A stretch of 64,000 bases of DNA from Micromonospora halotolerans (GTDB taxonomy: Bacteria > Actinomycetota > Actinomycetes > Mycobacteriales > Micromonosporaceae). The position numbers and the translations under genes were made by a program. Positions 56,620 through 64,000 of this stretch are shown one piece after another. Under the pieces are notes generated by a model. The model ran no database searches, was not told where the DNA came from, and saw nothing but the letters and a program-made list of their open reading frames with translations. The stretch is from assembly GCF_032108445.1 (NCBI RefSeq), contig NZ_CP134876.1:1302001-1366000 (forward strand), given 5' to 3'. The stretch's first letter is position 1. Each line of letters starts with the position of its first letter.

Positions 56620-57783
56620 TCAGGTCCAGAAGGTCCGGTGGTAGCCCTCGTTGTCGACGCACGAGTCGCGCCGCCCCCCGGTCAGGCTGACGGTGCCGTC
56701 GCGGCACTGCACCAGCCAGCCGCGGCCGGACCAGAAGCCGGGCACGCAGTCGAACCAGTCGCAGACGCCCCGGGCCGGCTTGCGGATCCGCGTTCCGCCG
56801 CAGAAGTCGTACCCGTAGGGGTTCGCCGGGGCGCCGCAGCGGCGCTCGGCGGCCCCTTGCGACGGGGTGCTCCGGGACGGCGCGGAGGCCGGCGCGGGCC
56901 GGGTGCGCTGCGGCCTCGGGTCGGGCTTGACCTGCACGGCGGGGGCGACCGGCGGGGGCGCGGCGGTGGCGGTGGCGGTGGACTCCGGGGTGGCCGCGGC
57001 GGCCACGTCGGACCCGGGGCGCACCGGCGGGTCGGACTCGAACAGCATCGCCGGCACGATCAGGGCGACGGCCGCGCCGACCGCGACGGTCCGCCGGCCG
57101 CCGGGGAGCAGCGTGGAGACGCGGGCCTGGGCCGGGGTGAGCACGGCCGGCCGGGCCGGCCGCAGCGCCTCGTGCTCCGCGATCAGCTCGTCGAGTTGGG
57201 CGACGACCGCGGCGCGCTGCTCGATCGCGTCGGCGAAGGCCAGGGTGAGCTTGAACCGGAAGTCGGCCACCGCGCCGGTGGGCAGCAGCAGACCGGAGGT
57301 ACGCCGCCGGTCGAGCACCTGGATCAGCGTGACCGGCGCCCCCGGGTCGTGGGACAGCCCGGTCATCCGCCCGTACGTCCAGTCGCGCCGGCCCCGACCG
57401 CCGAGCAGGACGAGGCGCCGGTTGGTGAGCACGGCGAGGCCGGCGTCGGTGACCTTGACCCCTTCGGGGCGGCGCGGGCGCAGCACCGGCGGTTCCGGGT
57501 CGACGGTCAGCTCGGGGGCCGGCAGCACGGCGGTGTGTCGCACCTCGACGAGTTGCGCGGCCGGCAGCGTCCAGAAGACCACCTCGCCGGGGCCCAGCTC
57601 CATGGGCAGGCCGGCGCCGGCCTCGGCCGAGCCGTGGAAGGACCCGGCGAGGGTACGCAGCCGGCGCAGCTCGTCGTCGCGGCGCCGCCACGCCTCGTCG
57701 GCCAGGCGGAAGGTCCGCTGCCGCCGCTCGTTCTGCCGGTGCGCCCACCGGTAGCGCCATGTGGAACCCGTCGAATCAGTCAT
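56620..57783 (-). CDS. single-pass membrane protein with PH-like and cysteine-rich exported domains
   Basis: 387 residues from ATG 57783 (MTDSTGSTWRYRWAHRQNERR). The N-terminal cytosolic part has a helical lead and a PH/DUF-like beta domain (~60-200, GLAVLTNRRLVLLGGRGRRDW). A transmembrane helix near 240 (VAVGAAVALIVPAMLF) is followed by a Pro/Thr/Ala linker and a ~65-residue exported domain with six cysteines (CGAPANPYGYDFCGG, CDWFDCVPGFW, CRDG, C). Looks like a membrane-anchored extracellular binding module. Function unknown. Confidence 0.7.
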   Translation of the reverse strand: MTDSTGSTWRYRWAHRQNERRQRTFRLADEAWRRRDDELRRLRTLAGSFHGSAEAGAGLPMELGPGEVVFWTLPAAQLVEVRHTAVLPAPELTVDPEPPVLRPRRPEGVKVTDAGLAVLTNRRLVLLGGRGRRDWTYGRMTGLSHDPGAPVTLIQVLDRRRTSGLLLPTGAVADFRFKLTLAFADAIEQRAAVVAQLDELIAEHEALRPARPAVLTPAQARVSTLLPGGRRTVAVGAAVALIVPAMLFESDPPVRPGSDVAAAATPESTATATAAPPPVAPAVQVKPDPRPQRTRPAPASAPSRSTPSQGAAERRCGAPANPYGYDFCGGTRIRKPARGVCDWFDCVPGFWSGRGWLVQCRDGTVSLTGGRRDSCVDNEGYHRTFWT

Positions 57784-57937
57784 CGCCACGCCGACTCCTC
57801 CGCCGCGCGAGCCCACCAATCGGGGTGTCATTCATGTCAACGGCGGCGCGGGGGTGGCAAGACACGCGCAAGTTGCGAATCCAACCGATCGGGTGATTGA
57901 CCCATACCATCGGCGGAGGTGAGGCGTCGATCCCCGC

Positions 57938-59038
57938 TCAGCGACGCATCCGGGCGGCCATCATGCCGCCTGCCTGGCCCTGGTCGACCAGGCAGGCGGC
58001 CAGCAGGTCGCGCGCACGGCGGCGGACCGCGGCGGCGTCCGGATGCCCGGGCAGCCACTGCTCCGGCTCACCGACCGTCAGCTCGACACGAGCGCCAGGC
58101 AGCGGCACCGCCCCAGGCGGCGGGCCGCCGAGGCGTTCCAGGTGGCCGGCCGAGAGAATCTGGTACCACATCGCCTCCGGCACCAGCACGTCGGCGAGCA
58201 CCGCCACGTCGGGTGGCGGCGCCTGGCCGGGCTCCACCTGCGGGGCCCAGCCGTGGGCGAGCAGCCGACGCGCGTCGGGTTCGGCCGCCACCCCGGCCCA
58301 GACGACCGCGTCGGCGTGTGCCCTCAGCAGTGTCCGCAGCTCGCGCATGTTCTCCGGGGTGGCCGGCGCCAGCGTGAGCGCCGCAGCACGCGCCGCGTCA
58401 CGCATGGACGTTCCGACGCTCGCCGCCGCGACCGGAGCACCGTCGGCGATCAGGCTCACGGTGGTGGCCTGGCCGGGGGTGGCGAGCGCGCTGCGGGCCA
58501 CTCCCGACGCCGTCTCGGCCGGTAGGGCGGTCTCCACCCCGAACACGACGAGGCTGAGCTGGCCGACGCCGCGCCCGACGACCCAGTCGGCGGCGATGTC
58601 GAGCAACGCCACCGGCGGCCCGGCCGGCGCGTCGCCGAACGGTGCCGCCACCGGCCCGCGCAGGTAGGCCCGGACGGCCGGGGCGAGCCCTGGACGGTTG
58701 TCCAGGTCGCCGGGGTGGGCGACGCCGACCTCGGCGTCACCCACCCCGGCGCGTCGCAGTTCGGCGACGAGCAGGTCGGGTACGGCCAGCACCTGCTCGT
58801 CGGGCAGTGAACCGAAGTCCACCGCGAGGAGTTGCCGGCCCGGCAGGGGCACCGGTGGGGGGAGGAAGGCGACGCGCTCCGCGCCACCGTCCACCCCCGG
58901 CGCCTCCAGCCTCAGCAGGGCGTCCCGGACGGCGGCCATCGCGGCGGGGAGCCGGCCGTCGCCGGACCGCACCTCGAGCAGCAGGCTCTGCGACACGCGC
59001 AACTCCTGGTGCACCTCGGGTAGGACGACGACGGCCAT
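57938..59038 (-). CDS. unrecognised protein following the RHS gene
   Basis: 366 residues; an ATG at 59038 follows GGGAG, and a GTG at 59041 is an alternative. It is a soluble, Ala/Val/Pro-rich protein with no signal peptide. A recurring Pro-Leu-Pro (PPPVPLPG, GPPPGAVPLPGARVE) gives it a two-lobed look, and the last 30 residues are basic. It begins 39 nt after the RHS toxin stop on the same strand, the position where immunity genes are usually found. Nothing in the sequence proves that role. Confidence 0.6.
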   Translation of the reverse strand: MAVVVLPEVHQELRVSQSLLLEVRSGDGRLPAAMAAVRDALLRLEAPGVDGGAERVAFLPPPVPLPGRQLLAVDFGSLPDEQVLAVPDLLVAELRRAGVGDAEVGVAHPGDLDNRPGLAPAVRAYLRGPVAAPFGDAPAGPPVALLDIAADWVVGRGVGQLSLVVFGVETALPAETASGVARSALATPGQATTVSLIADGAPVAAASVGTSMRDAARAAALTLAPATPENMRELRTLLRAHADAVVWAGVAAEPDARRLLAHGWAPQVEPGQAPPPDVAVLADVLVPEAMWYQILSAGHLERLGGPPPGAVPLPGARVELTVGEPEQWLPGHPDAAAVRRRARDLLAACLVDQGQAGGMMAARMRR

Positions 59039-59077
59039 CACGTGCTCCCTTGTCTTGCCTGCTGTCTCAACCGGTGG

Positions 59078-62000
59078 TCACGGGACCACGGGCACCCGCG
59101 GGATGATCGGGATGATCGGGATGCAGAGGGTACAGGTGTTGTGGGCCTCATCCTCCATGTCCCGGTTGCGCTGTGCCCGTGTCCGGGCGGCCACGGGAGC
59201 CTTGTCCTCCTTGGCGAAGTAGACGTGCCCGGGCATGTCCCCCCAGACGATGACCTCGTCGCCACCGAAGATGTCGTCCCAGAAGCTCTCCTGGACCAGG
59301 AAGGAGTTCGCCCAGCCTTGCAACTCGGTGCCCTTCACGAAAGCCACCTGGTAGTGGAAGATGGCCGCGAAGATGTAGCCGTCGAGCTGCCCCTCCACCT
59401 GGCTACGGTGGGCGTAGTCCTTGACCTCGAAGATGTTGGTCTCGTCGGTCACGATGTCGACCTTCAGGCGGTCACCGTCGAACGAGGGAGAGAACAGCGG
59501 CGGGTAGTCGTCGTTCAGCCGCGGTGGCTTGACCTCCCAGTCGACGTCGTAGCTGACCGTCGTGCCGAAGCCGAACTGGTCGTCCCACAACCGCTGGAAG
59601 AAGCCCTCCCGGCGCTTGTTCAGCTCGTTGATGGTGAACGCCTGCGCCGCCTTCTCCCGCTCAGCCCGGGGCTCCTTGTTCCACAGCATGTTCAAGCAGT
59701 GTTGCCGGGCGTCCAGACAGTCCTGGGTGATGTTGCCCCGGGTGCTGAGCATGTGGCCCTGGAAGCACTTGTTGTGCGCCTGGATCGAGTCGTTGGGCGG
59801 CGGGCAGTTCTCCCCGATGGCTTGAAGCACGGCGTTGAAGACCGCGCCGAACCCGGTCCAGATGGAGAACTGGCCGCTCGGGTCGGCGAAGTCCAGCGGG
59901 CCGTTGTTGGCGTAGGCGTACGGGCTGGTGGTGTCGGTCTGGCCGACCATGGTGGTCAGCGGGTCCCGGCTCGTGAACCGACCGATGCTGGCGTCGTAGA
60001 CCCGGGCCCGCAGGTGCACCAGGGAACCGATGCCCGTCTCACCGCGGTAGGCCAGCTCACCCCGGTAACCGAACGCCGGGTTCGACAGGTTCGGCAGGCC
60101 CGCGGTGATCGGGGCGCCGAACACGTCGTAGCTCTGCGCCTGTGCCCACTGGTCGGTCGCCGAGGTGCGGATCGTCGACCCGTAGGCGTCCCGGGCGAAG
60201 GTCGCCGAGCCGCTCGCGGTGTCGGCGAACACGCGGCCGTAGCCGTACACGAAGTTCGCGGCCCCCTCCCCTGACTGGGTGAGCAGCTGCGGCAGCAGAC
60301 CGTCACCTCCGCTCCACCGGTAGGAGACGGTGCTGGTCTGCGGCGGGTTGCCCGTCGGCTGGCGGCTGGTCACCACCTGCGTCGGCAGGCCGTCTCCGTC
60401 GTAGCCGACCGTGTTGGTCTGCGTCACGCCGCCACCGGACTCAGTGAACGTCTTCGGCAGGCCGAACGAGTCGTAAGCGATGGTCAGAAGGTCGTTCGGG
60501 TCGTTGCGCTCCAGGAGCCGGCCGGCCCCGTCGTAGCGGTACGCGACGTGCTTGTCGCCGGTGTCGGCCGCGGTGAGCTGGTCGGCGGCGTCGTAGGTGA
60601 GCTGGGTGGCCACCCCGCCCCGGGTGATGCTGGTGCGGTTGCCCACCGCGTCGTAGGTGGACGAGATCGTGCCACCAGGCTCGCCGGTGGCCGACAGCAG
60701 TTGCCCCGCCGCGTCATAGGTGTAGTTGGCCCGCTTGCCGGGCGTGGGCTCGATGTGCTGCACGACCCGGCCGTCCGCGTTGCGGTTGAGTGTGGTGTCG
60801 AAGGCTGGCGCCCCGTTACGGACCTCCGTGTAGCCGGCCAGGAGACCGCCGTCGTAGCGGTAGGTACGCGACCACGAGCCCGGCAGCTTCTCGGCCACCG
60901 GCCGCCCGTCGGCGTCGAGCTGGTAAGACACGTCCCCGGCCCGCGGATCCGACACGCCGGTCAGCCAGCCGTTCGCGTTGTAGCCGTAGGAGACCGTCAG
61001 CCCGTCCGGGTAGGTCAGAGCGGTGCGCCGTCCCGCGGCATCGTACTTAGCGGACACCACCGAGTCGTCCGGTCGGGTGGTGGTGAGCAGGCGGCCCACC
61101 TTGTCATAGGCGTAGCGGGTGGTGCCGGCGCTGTCGGTCATGGCGGTCCGGCGGCCGACGGCGTCGTAGCCGAAGGTGATCGTCGAACCGTCCGCCGCGG
61201 TCCGCTTGGTCAGCCGGCCGCCCTTGTCGTACTCCATCCGCAGCGTGCGCCCGGAGGGGTCGGTGAGCGAGGTGCGGTTGCCGGCCGCGTCCCAGGTCTG
61301 CTTCGTGACCCGCCCCAGCGGGTCGGTGACCTCGGTCTGCCGGCCGCCGGCGTCGTACGCGTAGCGCGTGACCGCCTTCTTGGCGTCGGTCATGGTCACC
61401 AGGTTGCCGGCCTTGTCGTACGTGTAGCGGGTGACACCGCCATTGGGGTCGGTGACCGCCGTGAGCTGCCCGGCGGCGTCGTACTCCATCAGGCGTACCC
61501 CACCGCCCGGGCTGGTCCGCTTGGTTTCCCGGCCCTGCGCGTCGTACTCGTGCCGGGTGATGCCGCCGCGCGGGTCGATGACCCGGACCGGCTGGTTGCC
61601 GGTGGCGTACTCGTAGCGGGTCACCAGGCCCGCCGGGGTGGTCTCGGAAACCTTGCGGCCGTCGGAGTCGTAGGCGTACACGAAAGCGCCGCCCGCGGGC
61701 AGGATCTTCTTCACCATCCGCCCGGCGGCGTCGTACTCATAACGGATGGCGTTGCCGAGCGGGTCGATGACGGCGACCAAGCGGCCGGCGCCGTCGTACT
61801 CGTACTTGGTGACCGCGCCCATCGCGTCCTTCGTGGACACGACGCGACCGGTCGGGTCGTAACTGGTGCTGGTCTCCGCCTCAGTCGCGTCCACCGTCGA
61901 GATCGGTCGATCCAGCAGGTCGTAGCCGTACCGCGTGACGTTGCCCGCCGCGTCGGTCATGCTGGTCACGTTGCCCCGCTCGTCGTAGCCGGTCACCTCG

Positions 62001-63799
62001 GACCCGGCGCCGTCGACGACCTCCGTCGGCCGCCCGTCGGAGTCGTACGTGTAGCGCACCACGGTGCCGTTGGGATCAGTGATCGTGCTGGTCCGACCGA
62101 GCCCGTCGTAGGTGTAGCGGCTGATCCCGCCGAGCGCGTCGGTGATCGTGCTGATCTGCCCGTCGCCACCGTAGGCGTAGGTGAGGACACGGCCGAGCGG
62201 GTCGGTGACGGTGGTCAGTCGGCCGGAGCTGTCGTATCCGTTTGTCGTTGTCGCGCCGTTCGGGGCGACGGTGGCCAGCAGCAGGCCGGAGGCGGTGTAC
62301 CGGTAGCGGGTGACCGCCCCGGCGGCGTCGGTGCTGCTGGACAGCCGGCCGGCGTCGTCGTAGCCGTACTGCTGGACCTTCCCCGAGGGGCTTGTCACCG
62401 ACGCACGTCGGCCCGCCGCGTCGTAGCCGTAGGTGAGCTTCCGGTTGGTCGGGTCGGTGATGCTGACCAGCCGCCGACCCGCGTCGTACCCGTAGGCGGT
62501 CTTCGCACCTGCCGGGTCGACGACCTCCGTCACCAGCCCATCGACCACGGTGCGGCGGGTGATCCGGTCGGCGGCGTCGGTCACCGTCGACGGCACCCGG
62601 CTGTCGCCGGTGTAGCCGTAGCGGGTGACGGCGCCCGCGGCGTCGGTCACGTTGGTCAGGCGGTCCTGTGCGTCGTACCCGTACGCGGTGGTGGCGGTGC
62701 CGAGCGCACGGCTGGTGAGGTTGCCGTGGGCGTCGTAGGCGAAGGTCGTCCGGGTCCCGCCCCGGGCGCTGTTCTCGACGAGGCGTCCGTTGGAGTCGAA
62801 CGTTTGGCTGATCGACTTGCCGGCCGGGTCCGTGGCGCCGACCAGCCGGCCGGCGCGGTCGTGCCGGTAGGTGGCCGCGGCCCCGCCCGGCTGCAGGGTG
62901 GCCGTGGTCACCCCGGTGGCCTCATCGTAGGCGACGTCCTCGGCGCCACCTGACGCGAACTTCTGATGCACGACCCGCCCGTCCGGGTCGTAGGTGTTCT
63001 CGAGGACGGTGCGACCCTCCGGGTCCACGATGGCGGCCAGCAGGCCCCCACCGGTGCTGGTGTAGCGGGTGACGGCGCCACCCGGCACGGTCACCGCGGA
63101 CAGCGCGCCATCGGTGTACGCGTAGGTGACCACCCGCCCGTCGCCGGCTTCCGCCCGGGTGACGTGGCCGGACGCGTCGTATCCGAGGGCGAGGACGGCG
63201 CCGGCCGAGTGCGTGGCTCGACTCAGCCGGCCGGCATCGTCGTAGCTGAGGTTGACCCGCTCCCCCTCCCCGGTGAGGCTGGTGGCACGACCTGACGCGT
63301 CGAAGGTGATCGCTGCGCCAGCCCGGTACCGCAGGGTGAAGGTGCCGTCGTCGGCACGGGTGAGCTCGGCTTCGATGTCCTGGGGGCGCTGGTAGCCGCC
63401 GGCGTCGCCGGGCGGGAAGGTCAGCACCCGGCCGTCGGCGTCGTGGAAGGCGACCGCGCCATCGTCGCCGACCACGAGCCGGGTGGTCAGCGTGGTGGTC
63501 CAGCCCTTGCCGAACGGCCCGTCGTGGGGATTCTGCGAGTTGTAGCTCCGCGCCCAGCTCAGCAGCCCGGCGGAGAAATCCAGGTCGACCGCGGCGTGGG
63601 TGAAGTTGCCCGTGGCCGTGTTCACGCCCTGGCCGGTGAAGCCGTAGCCCGAGTGCTGTCCGAGCAGCTCCGACATCGGCCGCGTGACGTAGTCGTCTTC
63701 CGCGGCGATCGCCGGCAGCGCGGACGCCACAAGCGTGACGGCCGTCGCCGCTGCCAGAACTGGCAGCCGCCACCGGCCGATTCCTGTTTCGTGTCTCAT
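59078..63799 (-). CDS. secreted RHS/YD-repeat protein with nuclease-like C-terminus
   Basis: 1573 residues from ATG 63799 (MRHETGIGRWRLPVL); the 25 upstream codons lack a start with good context. A Sec signal peptide ends near ALPAIAAEDD. The N-terminal DUF6531-like domain is followed by more than thirty ~20-residue YD repeats (YGYDAAGRL..., TRYTYD...). The RHS core ends at RFTSRDPLTT...YAYANNGPLDFADPSGQF near residue 1311. The 262-residue tail contains D1448...E1458-V-K1460 and Q1471 (IVTDETNIFEVKDYAHRSQ), consistent with a PD-(D/E)xK nuclease fold, and ends in a Pro/Ile-rich peptide. This is the standard make-up of a polymorphic toxin. Delivery is by Sec export or wall contact rather than a visible T6SS. 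Confidence 0.85.
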   Translation of the reverse strand: MRHETGIGRWRLPVLAAATAVTLVASALPAIAAEDDYVTRPMSELLGQHSGYGFTGQGVNTATGNFTHAAVDLDFSAGLLSWARSYNSQNPHDGPFGKGWTTTLTTRLVVGDDGAVAFHDADGRVLTFPPGDAGGYQRPQDIEAELTRADDGTFTLRYRAGAAITFDASGRATSLTGEGERVNLSYDDAGRLSRATHSAGAVLALGYDASGHVTRAEAGDGRVVTYAYTDGALSAVTVPGGAVTRYTSTGGGLLAAIVDPEGRTVLENTYDPDGRVVHQKFASGGAEDVAYDEATGVTTATLQPGGAAATYRHDRAGRLVGATDPAGKSISQTFDSNGRLVENSARGGTRTTFAYDAHGNLTSRALGTATTAYGYDAQDRLTNVTDAAGAVTRYGYTGDSRVPSTVTDAADRITRRTVVDGLVTEVVDPAGAKTAYGYDAGRRLVSITDPTNRKLTYGYDAAGRRASVTSPSGKVQQYGYDDAGRLSSSTDAAGAVTRYRYTASGLLLATVAPNGATTTNGYDSSGRLTTVTDPLGRVLTYAYGGDGQISTITDALGGISRYTYDGLGRTSTITDPNGTVVRYTYDSDGRPTEVVDGAGSEVTGYDERGNVTSMTDAAGNVTRYGYDLLDRPISTVDATEAETSTSYDPTGRVVSTKDAMGAVTKYEYDGAGRLVAVIDPLGNAIRYEYDAAGRMVKKILPAGGAFVYAYDSDGRKVSETTPAGLVTRYEYATGNQPVRVIDPRGGITRHEYDAQGRETKRTSPGGGVRLMEYDAAGQLTAVTDPNGGVTRYTYDKAGNLVTMTDAKKAVTRYAYDAGGRQTEVTDPLGRVTKQTWDAAGNRTSLTDPSGRTLRMEYDKGGRLTKRTAADGSTITFGYDAVGRRTAMTDSAGTTRYAYDKVGRLLTTTRPDDSVVSAKYDAAGRRTALTYPDGLTVSYGYNANGWLTGVSDPRAGDVSYQLDADGRPVAEKLPGSWSRTYRYDGGLLAGYTEVRNGAPAFDTTLNRNADGRVVQHIEPTPGKRANYTYDAAGQLLSATGEPGGTISSTYDAVGNRTSITRGGVATQLTYDAADQLTAADTGDKHVAYRYDGAGRLLERNDPNDLLTIAYDSFGLPKTFTESGGGVTQTNTVGYDGDGLPTQVVTSRQPTGNPPQTSTVSYRWSGGDGLLPQLLTQSGEGAANFVYGYGRVFADTASGSATFARDAYGSTIRTSATDQWAQAQSYDVFGAPITAGLPNLSNPAFGYRGELAYRGETGIGSLVHLRARVYDASIGRFTSRDPLTTMVGQTDTTSPYAYANNGPLDFADPSGQFSIWTGFGAVFNAVLQAIGENCPPPNDSIQAHNKCFQGHMLSTRGNITQDCLDARQHCLNMLWNKEPRAEREKAAQAFTINELNKRREGFFQRLWDDQFGFGTTVSYDVDWEVKPPRLNDDYPPLFSPSFDGDRLKVDIVTDETNIFEVKDYAHRSQVEGQLDGYIFAAIFHYQVAFVKGTELQGWANSFLVQESFWDDIFGGDEVIVWGDMPGHVYFAKEDKAPVAARTRAQRNRDMEDEAHNTCTLCIPIIPIIPRVPVVP

Positions 63800-64000
63800 C
63801 GGCACCCCCGTTTCGATGTAGATCGATCGAGGGAACGATATTGTCCGACGTCTCTGCCCTACCGTCCCATTCAATCAATCAGGCTCGATATATTGGCCTG
63901 GCCTGCGGGAACGGTTTGACGAGTGGAGAATCACACGGCCGTCGCGTAACGTTCACCGACTCCGGAGCGCTTTTTGCCAATCCACCGTCGGCGATGGCCA
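63800..64000. other. upstream region of the RHS gene
   Basis: No gene. The RHS start codon is preceded on the minus strand by CGGGGGTG, a plausible ribosome-binding site. AT-richer runs around 63,830-63,900 (ATATCGTT, GATTGATTGAAT) could carry its promoter, but I cannot name -35 and -10 boxes with confidence. Confidence 0.4.

Noticed and set aside
59900..63400. Regularly spaced repeats resembling a CRISPR or tandem-repeat array
   Set aside because: The period comes from YD repeats encoded in one long RHS frame; repeats are degenerate and lack unique spacers.
1..64000. tRNA, rRNA or replication origin
   Set aside because: I looked for cloverleaf-like and conserved rRNA stretches and saw none that I could support.

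Overview
The window comes from a high-GC actinomycete, most likely a Micromonosporaceae (Micromonospora-like) chromosome. The main coding sequences are strongly GC-rich at third positions. The gene content is typical of that group: F420-type oxidoreductases, large LuxR/LAL regulators, an ECF sigma factor with a YCII (DGPF) neighbour, many lipoproteins and secreted proteases. This placement is inference; no 16S rRNA or tRNA gene is present.

Region A (1-17,155, minus strand) is a restriction-type island with visibly lower GC. It holds eight tightly coupled genes that I read as dpdE-dpdF-dpdG-dpdH-dpdI-dpdJ-dpdK-dpdD of the 7-deazapurine DNA modification (Dpd) system. They encode a SNF2 helicase with a zinc finger, a RecQ-like helicase, DpdG, a large P-loop ATPase, DpdI, a 1500-aa Lhr-like helicase with a cysteine cluster, a single-HKD PLD nuclease, and the N-terminal ~384 residues of DpdD, which runs off the left edge. 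Most junctions overlap by 1-4 nt, so this looks like one operon. The modification genes (dpdA/B/C and preQ0 synthesis) are not in the window. If present, they should lie to the left.

Region B (17,161-20,600) is a scrambled junction. An AAA/P-loop ATPase gene is cut off mid-domain exactly where the low-GC island begins. Next comes ~1 kb of non-gene or degenerate sequence. Then an SRA(YDG)-HNH modification-dependent endonuclease gene is destroyed by two frameshifts and an IS481-family insertion with clear inverted repeats and a 6-bp target duplication.

Region C (20,834-44,341) is the normal-composition chromosome with secretion-oriented genes: a secreted M14 zinc carboxypeptidase, a lipoprotein, an MMPL/RND transporter, an EgtD-like methyltransferase (frameshifted here) coupled to a small membrane protein, an F420-type reductase, a 2062-aa secreted subtilisin-like protease, two tandem LAL-type LuxR regulators, and three consecutive lipoproteins.

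Region D (44,465-57,800) contains a PadR-ABC transporter operon, a membrane/F420-oxidoreductase fusion, an ECF42-like sigma factor followed by a DUF998-YCII operon with a candidate target promoter, and housekeeping or accessory genes: VOC protein, alpha/beta hydrolase, DUF2071, YidD, AraC/GyrI-like regulator, aminoglycoside phosphotransferase-like kinase and membrane proteins. Region E (57,938-63,799) is a Sec-exported RHS/YD-repeat protein whose C-terminal tip looks like a PD-(D/E)xK nuclease toxin, followed by an unrecognised 366-aa gene. Several perfect hairpins between convergent genes look like bidirectional terminators.
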